Of a stretch of 54,556 nucleotides of DNA, positions 1 through 8,852 are shown in pieces. Location: assembly GCF_014698505.1 (NCBI RefSeq), contig NZ_JACJTD010000046.1:1-54556 (forward strand), read 5' to 3'. The first letter of the stretch is position 1; every line of letters starts with the position of its first letter. Below the pieces are notes generated by a model, which saw only the letters and a list, made by a program, of their open reading frames with translations, was not told the origin of the DNA and did no database searches. This stretch comes from Nostoc foliaceum FACHB-393. GTDB lineage: Bacteria; Cyanobacteriota; Cyanobacteriia; Cyanobacteriales; Nostocaceae. Both the position numbers and the translations under genes were made by a program.

Positions 1-39
1 ATTTCGCCTGCATGGAAACCAAGTTGTCAAGGTTCTGTT

Positions 40-60
40 CTAGCCAATACGAAAGGCTAG
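40..60. repeat. Hairpin beyond the iscB 3' end
   Basis: CTAGCC and GGCTAG arms close a 9-base loop, 22 bases past the iscB stop codon. No T-run follows on the iscB strand, so it is a weak terminator at best. It may instead be a terminal hairpin of the mobile element that carries iscB; the window starts too close to tell. Confidence 0.4.
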
Positions 61-82
61 TTTTCCTTGCCCCTAGTTCGTT

Positions 83-1180
83 TTAGGCTGCAAAGCCTTC
101 CACTTTGTAGGGAACGAATCGCACAAAACCAAACTTATCTGTGCGACATGATTGCCTAGACCCATGCCCGTTAGCTGTAATTAACAATGGTTTAACGCCT
201 TTAATGTTGAGTGTTGGGATATCAACCCCAACACAAGCAGCATCTAACCAGTGAGTCTTTTCTAATTTCTGTTGACTTCTGTTGAACTTTGTTAGACCTC
301 CTGAGCCTGTTTCTATAGATAATCCTGTTTCTTTTAAAACTCTAAACAACGCCCATCGAGTTGTGTTTACTGCGGCGGCATCAGCTAATGGTCTTTTAGC
401 TTGTGCAAGGATTTTCTCTAACCTGCTCTGCTCTTTTTTAAGGAAATCCTTGATATCCTTAGTCCCCTTTTTGGTATTACATTTTTCGCAACTTAGTGTC
501 AGGTTGGTGATTGAGTTAGAACCTCCTTTTGCCCGTGGGTGAATATGTTCCACCTGAAGTGGAACGTCCTTTACCCCACAGTAAGCGCATTGTCTGTTCC
601 ACTTTTCAAGAAGGTATTCACGGGTTTCATAGCCAGAGAGAGTCCCCTGTTGATACTCGTTACCTTGAATATCTATATCTCGCATCAATTGCATATCGAA
701 GCGTACTAGCTCTTGACTGATAGCTTGAATCGATGCAAATCGGCGTAACTTATTAACCCAAGTTTTGATATTCTCAATCCGACTTTGTAAGCTCGGTGCT
801 AACCAACCCTCTGTGCGAGTTCTGTTTAAAAAGCGCGGTTGTCTGTAACGAGTAATCCTTGCGCGTCTACCTCTTCTTAATTGTCTTCTAGATGTTAAAG
901 CGTCTCTGATTGCAAAACCTCTATGCTTTAACTCTGCTGCAAATATAACTTCTCCATTTGAATCGTTAACTAATGCAATTCCTGTGAATTTTGCACCAGG
1001 GTCAATCTTTAACCTAAGTGCTGACACATGAGAGCAAGGACGTGACTCTTTCAGGATGATGGTGAACGGGAATCGACAATAGATTGCTGCTTTTTTGTTT
1101 CGCAATAATTGTCTAGCCTGTGCTGAATGAATTGGGTCTAATGGTCTTTTTTCCGTATCTAAAACAAATACTTTGCACAT
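83..1180 (-). CDS. iscB: IscB-type RNA-guided HNH/RuvC endonuclease
   Basis: IscB proteins are the transposon-encoded ancestors of Cas9 and cut DNA guided by an omega RNA. The 365 residues show the family order: an N-terminal PLMP-like domain (residues 3-45, here PLDP), RuvC-I with Asp60 in KIDPGAKFTGIAL, an Arg-rich bridge helix at about 98-120, RuvC-II with Glu157, an HNH insert with CAYC (198-201), EHIH (211-214) and CEKC (231-234), then RuvC-III HWLD with Asp313. The C-terminus has the usual GSRQ...RTDKFGF stretch. All catalytic residues are present, so it is probably active. No transposase gene lies in the visible flanks. The long 5' region upstream of the start fits an omega RNA. Confidence 0.9.
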   Translation of the reverse strand: MCKVFVLDTEKRPLDPIHSAQARQLLRNKKAAIYCRFPFTIILKESRPCSHVSALRLKIDPGAKFTGIALVNDSNGEVIFAAELKHRGFAIRDALTSRRQLRRGRRARITRYRQPRFLNRTRTEGWLAPSLQSRIENIKTWVNKLRRFASIQAISQELVRFDMQLMRDIDIQGNEYQQGTLSGYETREYLLEKWNRQCAYCGVKDVPLQVEHIHPRAKGGSNSITNLTLSCEKCNTKKGTKDIKDFLKKEQSRLEKILAQAKRPLADAAAVNTTRWALFRVLKETGLSIETGSGGLTKFNRSQQKLEKTHWLDAACVGVDIPTLNIKGVKPLLITANGHGSRQSCRTDKFGFVRFVPYKVEGFAA

Positions 1181-1412
1181 AAGTGCCTCCTTGCGGGTAA
1201 TGTTAGCCTAGACAAAGATTAAAAGGCTTTTTACGCCAACAACACTAGCTTCAACCCAATATGCTTGTTTAATCGTTGACCTCAGAGCTACAAACTGGCT
1301 GCGTATTTGTAGGTGAGATGACCTTGAAATCGTAGTACTCAAGGTACTTAGTCGGGTAAACTCTGGGCTTTTAAAGCCCCCACCATATTGCTCTTAGCAA
1401 TTGGTGGTGGGT
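1181..1412 (-). ncRNA. Putative omega RNA (HEARO-type) of the IscB element
   Basis: About 230 bases without a gene lie directly upstream of iscB, where OMEGA systems encode the guide RNA scaffold. Read on the minus strand, the region opens with a strong hairpin (CCCACCA...TGGTGGG, + coordinates about 1377-1410, with inner ATTGCT/AGCAAT pairing), followed by GGGCTTTTAAAGCCC (about 1367-1380) and further short stems. Position and structure match the HEARO/omega RNA class. The ends are approximate. By family rule the guide would be the bases just 5' of the first hairpin, about 1413-1432. Confidence 0.6.
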
Positions 1413-1482
1413 AGTTTACTGCAGATTAATAGAATCACAAGCGAGATCCTACACTGCAATCTTGCTAGTTTCCAAAGCTATT

Positions 1483-2700
1483 TCATCCCTCTGATTTGTA
1501 AAGCGATCGATGAAGGGTTCTACGCTTGGCTAATTCTTTACCTTTGCGACCGAGTTGTTCACGTAGTTGCTGGTCTTTGCACAACCGATTGAAAGCTTGA
1601 AACACTTCATAACCAGAATTGGGATTAACCAGTATCCCATTTTCTTCATGCTGAACTGTGTCTAGAACACCGCCTAAGCGAGGGGCAATTACAGGCTTAC
1701 CGAAGTAACTTGCTTCTAAGTAAACCATACCAAAACCCTCCATACTATTAGGCTTAGTATCCAATAACGTCAGCATAGCAAATATGTCACAAGCTGCATA
1801 ATAACCTGCTAATTCTCGCTCTGGCACATACCCGACAAAATGGACGCGCTTATCTACCCGCAAACGATGGGCCAAAGATTTCAGTTCCGATTCACTTGGC
1901 CCTTGACCGCAGATTATATAGTGGACATCGACCCCAAAAGTTAGCAATAGTGGGATGTTATCAATTATTTGGTCGAAACCTTTATGTTTTACTAGCTTCC
2001 CTACTGAAAGAATAACTATCGCTGTTTCGGGAATATTGTAAGCCTGACGCACGCGAACACGTAAATCATCAAGGCTACTGGGACTCGCTACATTATTACC
2101 AAATTTTTCTGGTCTGATTATTGGGTTAATGACGTGGGTAGGAGTATCTAATCGGAAAGCAGTTCTGAGATAGTCTCGTGTATAAGAACTGTTACAAACA
2201 ATACCTTCGGCTCGTTTGAGTGTTAATTTAAATAGCGATCGCAGCACGGGATTGTGTAAAGTACAATGAAGATCATTGCCGTGCAGATAGATAAAAAAGC
2301 GAATAGGTAAGAGATAGCTCAATAGTAACAGTGAAGGAAAGTCATAGCCGTGACCCCACTCTATATAACGATAGTGATAGCGAAAATAGAGTTTGATTGC
2401 TAGGACAAATGAGCAGACAATATTTATCAAAGGCTTCAGGATACTTCCCACACAGCCACTACGCCAGTATCTAGGATAAAACCAGCGATACACGGGAAAC
2501 TGTTGACCTTCATCAAATACTTTATCTCCTGAGCAACTAGCCGCCAGCACAATAACTCGTTCTGGATCTTGGAGACAGCGATTGTAGATATATTCCCCAA
2601 TTACAGCTTCTTTCGGCAGGAATATCCGGGATATGACTAGGATATCTGGGTATGCAGCTTTGTCTCTGATTTCGGCTGTTAGTTGAGAAATATGTTCCAT
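1483..2700 (-). CDS. GT4-like glycosyltransferase
   Basis: A 405-residue GT-B fold glycosyltransferase of the GT4 type, which moves a sugar from a nucleotide donor onto an acceptor such as an exopolysaccharide or lipid glycan. The C-terminal half has the typical donor-binding layout: VILSVGKLVKHKGFD, then IICGQGP, HFVGYVPERELAGYYAACDIF and EGFGMVYLEAS, with Glu321 and Glu329 forming the E-x7-E motif. The gene stands alone with an AT-rich 860-base upstream region. The IscB element sits about 70 bp beyond its stop and does not interrupt it. Substrate cannot be predicted. Confidence 0.85.
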   Translation of the reverse strand: MEHISQLTAEIRDKAAYPDILVISRIFLPKEAVIGEYIYNRCLQDPERVIVLAASCSGDKVFDEGQQFPVYRWFYPRYWRSGCVGSILKPLINIVCSFVLAIKLYFRYHYRYIEWGHGYDFPSLLLLSYLLPIRFFIYLHGNDLHCTLHNPVLRSLFKLTLKRAEGIVCNSSYTRDYLRTAFRLDTPTHVINPIIRPEKFGNNVASPSSLDDLRVRVRQAYNIPETAIVILSVGKLVKHKGFDQIIDNIPLLLTFGVDVHYIICGQGPSESELKSLAHRLRVDKRVHFVGYVPERELAGYYAACDIFAMLTLLDTKPNSMEGFGMVYLEASYFGKPVIAPRLGGVLDTVQHEENGILVNPNSGYEVFQAFNRLCKDQQLREQLGRKGKELAKRRTLHRSLYKSEG

Positions 2701-3559
2701 AATAAAGCTGATAACTTTACTTCAAATAATTTGAATTTATCTACAATTAGGATTAGTTTCAAAGCCATAATTCTTATTTTATTTCTTTTAAAACGAATGT
2801 GGTAGACAAATTGGAAGGCTATTTTAAAAGATTAGCCAAGAAGATTGTTTTTTTATTGTGTTGATTTTATTTTTGCTACAAATTTCTCACTAATTGAGAA
2901 TTTCTGTGCATGATGAACAATAAATAAAAATTAGCACTTGTAGCCAAATTTCTCAGTGCACAACTGTTGGGAAAATTACGAAATTTAGCTACGTTCAATA
3001 GAATATCCTGAATCCTCTTGAATGTTGTGCCAAAATGCCAAAAAATTGGATACATATTGGATAGCTATCTAGTGGCTGACTGCTCTTACTGACAAGCATC
3101 ACAGAGACTTTCTAGCCTGCTACGTATAAGTAAATCCAAAGCCGCCAGATGTAATAAATGCTGTGATGATTTAAAAATATCCTCCCACCTTGCGATCAAA
3201 TAAGTAAGGTAATTATTAAAAAATTAGTCAAAATAATCATTAAAAATTAAAATAATCTGTATGATCCAAGACTGTGGTCTGGAAGTACTAGTGTAAGAAG
3301 TAACAATAATTACCCAATCGCACCTTTCTGTAATTGTAAACATATCTTAAGGTACGGTTCCCCAGTCGAGAAATCCCCCCTGCGATCGCTACCTACCCAG
3401 GATGAGACGCGGTAAATTGAATATGTAGCCTTTAAAAGTGAATGCTACGTGAATGCTACAAAGCTTACTAATTAAGGGCTGGCGTTAGCGACAGATCGCA
3501 ACACTCCTACCAGCATGGGGAGAATTCATAAATAATTCAGTTTTCCAAGCGATTGTATT
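2701..3559. other. Intergenic region, 859 bp
   Basis: AT-rich spacer between two divergently transcribed genes, so it should hold both promoters. It has a HIP1 octamer near 3383 and a short direct repeat GTGAATGCTAC near 3438-3460. No gene, tRNA or terminator was seen. Confidence 0.6.
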
Positions 3560-4543
3560 ATGCGTAAAAAACTACAACAAACCATCAAACCGCTGTTAAA
3601 AACCTTCTTAGCCCTAGGACTGGTGTTGACTTTGGCTTTTAGTCACGCTGATGGAGCATTAGCGGCCCGCAGTGGAGGTCGGATCGGCGGTGGCTCATTT
3701 AGAGCACCTTCCAGCCGCACCTATACACCGCGCACCTATGCACCTCCTGGCGGGGGCGGATACTATCCTGGTGGTGGTTTTGGTGGTGGCTTTGGCTTTC
3801 CCTTCCTAATTCCCTTCTGGGGTATTGGAGGAGGATTTGGTGGTCTATTTAGCATCTTAATTTTCTTTGCGATCGCTAATTTCTTAGTGCAAACTTTCCG
3901 CCGCGTCTCTAGCGGTGAAAGTGAAGATGTAGGATACAGCAGCAATCCCTCTGTTTCTGTAACTCGTTTGCAAGTAGGTTTGTTAGCTCAAGCCCGCGAA
4001 TTGCAAAATGAACTCAACCACATTGCTGAAACTGCTGATACTAACACCCCAGAGGGGAGAGCAGAAATTCTCCAAGAAGCCAGTCTAGCTTTACTCCGCC
4101 ATCCCGAATACTTTGTATATGCAGGTGGTGGAACTCAACAAGCCAGTTTAAATTCAGCTGAAAGTCAGTTTAATCGGCTGTCACTGGCAGAACGCAGCAA
4201 GTTTAACGAAGAAACTCTTTCTAACGTCAACAACCAGCTAAGAGCAGCCCTTGCCAAAGATGCTTTACCCCCGGCTGGTGAACTCGACAACCCCACCCGC
4301 CTATTTACTGAAGGCCCTGGCGAATACATCATCGTCACCTTACTGGCGGCAACATTAGGTAAGTTTGAAATTCCAACAGCAATTAACAGTGCTGATGATT
4401 TGCGTCAAGCTTTGCGGCAAATTGGTAGTATCCCCAGCGAGAAACTTTTGGCAATTGAAGTTCTTTGGACTCCGCAAGCTGAAAATGATACCTTGACATC
4501 TGATGATGTGTTGGCAAATTATCCTGATTTGAGACTTGTTTAA
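3560..4543 (+). CDS. DUF1517 family membrane protein
   Basis: 327 residues. A signal-like N-terminus (hydrophobic residues 13-28, ALA-A near 33-36) is followed by a Gly-rich segment (GGRIGGGSFRAPSSRTY, then runs of Gly, Tyr and Pro), a hydrophobic segment at about 93-112 and a soluble C-terminal domain from about 130. This order matches DUF1517, a family of cyanobacteria and plastids of unknown function. The start is followed by a Lys-rich MRKK stretch, as expected for a secreted protein. A clear hairpin terminator lies at 4631-4660. It is likely thylakoid- or plasma-membrane anchored. Confidence 0.8.
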   Translation: MRKKLQQTIKPLLKTFLALGLVLTLAFSHADGALAARSGGRIGGGSFRAPSSRTYTPRTYAPPGGGGYYPGGGFGGGFGFPFLIPFWGIGGGFGGLFSILIFFAIANFLVQTFRRVSSGESEDVGYSSNPSVSVTRLQVGLLAQARELQNELNHIAETADTNTPEGRAEILQEASLALLRHPEYFVYAGGGTQQASLNSAESQFNRLSLAERSKFNEETLSNVNNQLRAALAKDALPPAGELDNPTRLFTEGPGEYIIVTLLAATLGKFEIPTAINSADDLRQALRQIGSIPSEKLLAIEVLWTPQAENDTLTSDDVLANYPDLRLV

Positions 4544-4630
4544 TCGCTAAGAAATTTCGCGCTAAAGCGCTAAGAAAAACCTGAGATATTGGCCCAAAAA
4601 TTAAATTCCCCCCTGAGGGCAATAACTAGA

Positions 4631-4660
4631 AAACCGCTTGTCAATGACAGGCGGTTTTTG
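4631..4660 (+). terminator. Rho-independent terminator of the DUF1517 gene
   Basis: AACCGC and TGTC pair with GACA and GCGGTT around a short loop, followed by TTTTT. It lies about 90 bases after the stop codon. Confidence 0.75.
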
Positions 4661-4923
4661 TAGAGCTTAGATATACTTAACTATCAATACTGTTCGGTTA
4701 AGCATTTTTAACTTGTAATCTGGTTTTGGGAAAAGGTTAAAGGGTAAGGGTTAAAGGTTTTCTTCTACTTTTTCCCCTTCCCCTTTCCCCCTTAACCGAA
4801 AGGTATTGACTTAACTATATTTTAGAAAAATTATTCTTAAGTCTTGACAAAACAATTAAAAATGGAAAATTACTTAGAAACTTTAGTTGTGGGATACAGA
4901 GCTTACTTTAAAAAAGAATTGCT

Positions 4924-4992
4924 CCGAGACGCATAGCGCGTTAGCGTAGAGGCACGTTCGCGGCAGCGTCTCGTAGAGAAGTGCGGCGCAAG
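4924..4992. repeat. GC-rich interspersed repeat
   Basis: Stretch containing GCGTTAGCGTAGAGGCACG and GCAGCGTCTCGTAGAG, with GAGACGC/GCGTCTC complementary arms. It contrasts sharply with AT-rich surroundings and matches the style of short palindromic repeats spread through Nostoc genomes. A partly similar stretch lies at 34158-34185. Confidence 0.5.
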
Positions 4993-5125
4993 GCGTCCTT
5001 GTTCCAAGTCCACTGCTTAAGTCGTGGGATTGAATTTTGAATTTTAAATTTTGAATTTTTAATTCGAGCGAAGCGAGTGACTTTGGTAGTATCATCAAAA
5101 TGCATTATACGCAAAGCGTTATCTT

Positions 5126-5506
5126 ATGCCTAGTGTTGAACTCGACGAAAACCGAGAGCATCGCATTAAAACAGAGATCATTGTAGATGCTGAAGACAAA
5201 GAAGACCGGGCTATGGGTTGGTACTACTACCTCGAAGAGGTTCTGAATTTTCCCTTTGTGGCTAAATGGACTAAGAAGGGACGCAAATCAGCTTCTGCCG
5301 AGGAGAAACAAGTCGAAGTGCTGGGAATGGCCCCAGATGATGAGTGCTTAAAAGATATGTTTGTAGAAGTGGCTTATATTAACGGTAAGGATGATGATGT
5401 ATATTCTGCAAAGTTATCTGAAATAGCAGCCATTGATGCTGACAGCGAAACTGAAGAAGCGATCGCAGACTGGCTCTATTGGATTGCCAGAGGATATAAG
5501 TTTTAA
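5126..5506 (+). CDS. CcbP-like calcium-binding protein
   Basis: 126 acidic residues resembling CcbP, the cyanobacterial calcium-binding protein that buffers cytosolic Ca2+ and in Anabaena restrains heterocyst differentiation. Features are MGWYYYLEEVLNFPF near 30-44, WTKKGR, VEVLGMAPDDEC and a C-terminal acidic helix ending in ADWLYWIARGYKF. No EF-hand is present, as known for CcbP; binding relies on clustered Asp/Glu. It converges on the acetyltransferase gene with only 3 bp between stop codons. Family membership is fairly sure; an actual role in heterocyst control is inference. Confidence 0.75.
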   Translation: MPSVELDENREHRIKTEIIVDAEDKEDRAMGWYYYLEEVLNFPFVAKWTKKGRKSASAEEKQVEVLGMAPDDECLKDMFVEVAYINGKDDDVYSAKLSEIAAIDADSETEEAIADWLYWIARGYKF

Positions 5507-5509
5507 ATT

Positions 5510-6070
5510 TTAGGATAAATATCGAATGACGCGGCAAGGATTACCCGCAGCGACAACATTCTCAGGTATATCTTTGACAACTACACTGCCAGCACCAATG
5601 GTTGTGTTATCACCAATAGTTACACCGGGACAAATAATTGCACTGCCACCAATCCAGACATTATTACCAATGTTAATTGGGGCAGCTAATTCTCTCCCAG
5701 AAAGACGAATTTCCGGCTCTGTCGGGTGATACGCTGTATAAATTTGTACATAAGGAGCGCATAAGACATTTTCACCAATATGAACTGGATTGCAGTCTAA
5801 AATTACACAGCCATAGTTCATATACAATCTGTCGCCAGCGAAAATATTACTGCCATAGTCACAGTGAAAAGGTGGCACAATTGATGATTTGTGTCCTATC
5901 CTTCCAAATAATTCTTGCAAAATTTGCTGCCGTTGCTCTTGCTGCTCTTCGGTTGTAGAATTGTAGCTTCGCAACAGACGACTAGCTCGCTTATTTTCGG
6001 CAGCCAATTCTGGATCTTCTGCTAGATATAATTCGCCTGCGAGCATTTTCTGTTTTTCGGTTTTTTCCAT
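5510..6070 (-). CDS. Maltose/galactoside-type sugar O-acetyltransferase
   Basis: 186 residues of the NodL/LacA/Maa family, which moves acetyl from acetyl-CoA to a sugar hydroxyl. The N-terminal helical cap (MLAGELYLAEDPEL) is followed by a left-handed beta helix of hexapeptide repeats (IGENVLCAPYVQI, IGNNVWIGGSAIICPGVTIGDNTTIGAGSVV). The active-site His lies in TAYHPTEPEIR, and the C-terminus has the usual VAAGNPCRVIR. It is full length. The exact sugar is unknown and no sugar operon surrounds it. Confidence 0.88.
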   Translation of the reverse strand: MEKTEKQKMLAGELYLAEDPELAAENKRASRLLRSYNSTTEEQQEQRQQILQELFGRIGHKSSIVPPFHCDYGSNIFAGDRLYMNYGCVILDCNPVHIGENVLCAPYVQIYTAYHPTEPEIRLSGRELAAPINIGNNVWIGGSAIICPGVTIGDNTTIGAGSVVVKDIPENVVAAGNPCRVIRYLS

Positions 6071-6226
6071 AACAGACTTATGTAGCTCCTTGGTTGTGTA
6101 GGATACACATTAGTAGCGGCTAGAGTAGTATATTCCATCCATATAAAAATCGCTATAAATCAAAATTCCAGATAATTGTCAAGAAAATCAGAGTAATTTG
6201 ATTGAAGCGGTAACAGAAAAAACTAA

Positions 6227-7510
6227 TTAACTAAATATGGCATAAGTAGCTTTTCCATCCCGTTTAGCTCGGTACATAGCAATATCAGCATCCCGTAGCA
6301 GAGTTGCAGGCTCCTCATAATTACTAAAATTCCAAGTAATACCAATGCTAGCTGTAGTAGATAATTGATATCCATTTAGGTTAACTGGCAATTGCAAGGA
6401 GTCTTGAATACGTTTAGCAACATTGGTAGCGTCGGTAATGTCTTTTATATCTTCCAAAAGGACAGTAAACTCGTCACCACCAAATCGTGCGACAGTATCG
6501 CCACTGCGTAAGCACGACTCTAAACGTCTAGCGATCGCTACTAAAAAATCATCCCCTGTTCCATGCCCAAAGCGATCGTTAATCTCTTTAAAGCCATCTA
6601 AATCCAAAAATAAAACTGCAAAATAATAATCGCTTCTGCGTTTGCTACGCTCAATTGTTTGTCTGAGCCGATCCAAAAATAAAACACGATTAGGTAATGC
6701 TGTCAGCCCATCATAAAACGCATTACGGATCAGTTGTGCCTCTGTCTCCTTGCGTTTGGTGATGTCTTGAAAAACTAAAACAGCGCCAGTAATATTGCCA
6801 TTTTGATCGCGGATGGGTGCAACATTATCTCCAATCGCTATTTCTTTGCCATCTTTGGTAATCAGTGTACTGTTTTCTGGGAAATTCAAAATTTCACCTG
6901 CTTCGATTACATGTGTGGCTAAACTTTCAATTGTTTCTCCTACATCTTTGTCAACTAAGTTAACGACTTCTACTAAATCTTTACCAAACGCTTCACTTTG
7001 CTTCCAACCAGTGATTATTTCTGCTGTAGGATTCATCATTTCAATACGACCATTTGCATAGGTCACAATCACTGCACAGCCCATACTGTTAATAATTGCT
7101 GCCAGCCTCTGTTTTTCTTCGTATAATATTTTTTTGCTCTGATGTTTGTACAAAGCCATTTCAATTGCAAAATGTAAATCACTTTCAATAAATGGTTTAA
7201 CTATATAACTAAAAGGCTCACTTAGTTGATTTTTATGTAATGGTTTATATTCTAAACAGTCTGTTAGATACACTACAGGCACATGGAACTGATTTTGGAT
7301 AATATCGGCTACGTGTACACCGTCAATTTCCCCAGCTAGGCATATATCAATTAATACTAAATGTGGAAGAGTTTCTGCTACCTTTTTTATTGCTTCTTCA
7401 CCAGACTTAGTTGTTTCTGAAACAGAATAGCCTAATTTTTGTAAACTCTTTCTAATATTTGAAGCTAGGATTTTTTCATCCTCAACAACTAGGATTTTGC
7501 GGGCGAACAT
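6227..7510 (-). CDS. Response regulator with PAS and GGDEF domains (diguanylate cyclase)
   Basis: 427 residues in the order REC (1-120; acidic Glu10/Asp11, phosphoacceptor Asp55, Lys105), PAS (about 135-255, ending in VFQDITKRKETE) and GGDEF (about 262-425). The catalytic motif is intact (GGDEF, 344-348) and an RSGD inhibitory I-site lies five residues upstream, so c-di-GMP synthesis with product feedback is expected. DGLTALPNR starts the cyclase domain. No histidine kinase is adjacent, so the phosphodonor is unknown. An AT-rich region of about 790 bp lies upstream. Confidence 0.9.
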   Translation of the reverse strand: MFARKILVVEDEKILASNIRKSLQKLGYSVSETTKSGEEAIKKVAETLPHLVLIDICLAGEIDGVHVADIIQNQFHVPVVYLTDCLEYKPLHKNQLSEPFSYIVKPFIESDLHFAIEMALYKHQSKKILYEEKQRLAAIINSMGCAVIVTYANGRIEMMNPTAEIITGWKQSEAFGKDLVEVVNLVDKDVGETIESLATHVIEAGEILNFPENSTLITKDGKEIAIGDNVAPIRDQNGNITGAVLVFQDITKRKETEAQLIRNAFYDGLTALPNRVLFLDRLRQTIERSKRRSDYYFAVLFLDLDGFKEINDRFGHGTGDDFLVAIARRLESCLRSGDTVARFGGDEFTVLLEDIKDITDATNVAKRIQDSLQLPVNLNGYQLSTTASIGITWNFSNYEEPATLLRDADIAMYRAKRDGKATYAIFS

Positions 7511-8301
7511 GGTAAAACAACCTGTTTGCTAAGGTTCAGATTTTTGTTGTCAGTGTCAACTCGATCTAAAATTCATTATCTTATCATAAACAATCTCTAA
7601 CTACTCTGTCTTCTTACTTGATATAAATACTGACTAATGATTAAATAGCCTCATGTTATTAACCTGTAATAATTTCTGTGTTTGTAAAAGCTAATTATAA
7701 TTAGCTTATGCAGTTAATATCATGTTATTAACATCCGTATCAAATTACCATGTAATTACTAGCAATCAAAAAGTTATTTTCAAAAAAGTAATAATTTTTC
7801 TGAATAAAATAAATATTAAGTATAGTATTTATGTAAAAATTAATCAAGAATAAATTGTGAACAAATCACAACATCCTACGTTGATCTAAGTTGAAAAAAT
7901 TAATATAGTGCGTTGTATGTAACATAATAGTATCCATTTGCTAGAATACTGCTAAAAATTAAACATTATCTGCAATTAAAGAGTTTAATACCGTTTTGTC
8001 TACAAATTGTTTTTGTCTCAGTCGGGGTTGAAATTCCCGTCTGAAACTGTCTTAAATTTTGAATGGCGAGTGAAATGGTATTATTTAGAGCTATTTATCA
8101 CTTCTTGATTAATCAGTAATCACAAATCCTGTGCTCTAAAAATATGCAAGTTAAATGCTCATCAGCAGATCACGGAATTTTTTAGTGTTTCGGGTATGAG
8201 CCGATGCTGGGGGCTATGGCAGAAAATATTCTCTTTGTGAGATACTTCCACACTCCACGGAAACCCCCTCTCTTTGCTAGCTTATGGATAGAAAAAACAC
8301 T
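7511..8301. other. Intergenic region, 791 bp
   Basis: Strongly AT-rich spacer between the start of the GGDEF gene and the end of folB. A short hairpin (CGGG...CCCG, about 8024-8040) is the only structure seen. No gene was found. Confidence 0.5.
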
Positions 8302-8670
8302 TTAGATATTGGACTTACTTTTAGTAAGTTCAATGCTAATTTTGCCGCCAAAGTCTGGAATAGGTGCAGCAGGTTTACTCAGAATGACTTGGACTTTTGT
8401 TACACGATCGCACTCTTGGAGAATAGAATCTGCGATCGTTGCTACCAATTTCTCCACCAAAGCAAACTTAGACGTTTTGATCAGATGTTGTATCAAGCTA
8501 ATGACGCTGCGATAATCTAAAGTGTCTTCGATCGCGTCAGTCTTGGCCGCTGTGGAGATATCCAACCATAACTTCACATCCACCTCAAACCATTGTCCTA
8601 GAACCTGTTCTTCTGGCAGATAACCAGTGTAGCCATAGCCGCGAATTCCTGTTAAATGAATGCAGTCCAT
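8302..8670 (-). CDS. folB: Dihydroneopterin aldolase
   Basis: FolB cleaves 7,8-dihydroneopterin to 6-hydroxymethyl-dihydropterin and glycolaldehyde in folate synthesis. The frame stays open up to 8823, but the first 51 residues are low-quality sequence unlike the family. The ATG at 8670 gives MDCIHLTGIRGYGYTGYLPEEQ, the normal FolB start, and a 122-residue protein of usual length. Further family features are WFEVDVKLWLD, the ALVEKLVATIAD segment and VQVILSKPAAPIP near the C-terminus. It is divergent from menD, with about 180 bp between the starts. Confidence 0.9.
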   Translation of the reverse strand: MDCIHLTGIRGYGYTGYLPEEQVLGQWFEVDVKLWLDISTAAKTDAIEDTLDYRSVISLIQHLIKTSKFALVEKLVATIADSILQECDRVTKVQVILSKPAAPIPDFGGKISIELTKSKSNI

Positions 8671-8852
8671 AAAAGTTTGAGAGCAAATTGTGCATTTTGT
8701 AGAAAGTGGAGTCAGTTTGCTTGGAGATTTTCTTTCCCACAAACTCGCGTGGCGGTGTTGGGTTCCATCTCCGCATTTGTCAAACTTTCCCAGATGGATT
8801 TTAAATTGAATTTCCCTAGACAAAATCTAAAATTTAAGATTGTTTTATAGCT

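Larger units (their letters stand above)
4544..5125. other. Intergenic region with terminator and repeats, 582 bp
   Basis: Contains the DUF1517 terminator, a G/C-asymmetric repeat at about 4733-4797 whose GGTTAAAGGGTAAGGG arm faces CCCTTTCCCCCTTAACC, and a GC-rich interspersed repeat at about 4924-4992 of the kind common in Nostoc genomes. A/T-rich TTTTGAATTTTAAA repeats follow at 5034-5063. No gene was seen. Confidence 0.6.

Noticed and set aside
8020..8060. Possible CRISPR repeat (CGGGGTTGAAATTCCCG)
   Set aside because: Single occurrence with no spacer or second copy nearby, and no cas genes in the window. No CRISPR array is present.
8671..8823. N-terminal extension of folB
   Set aside because: 51 residues with no family resemblance. 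The ATG at 8670 gives the standard FolB protein.
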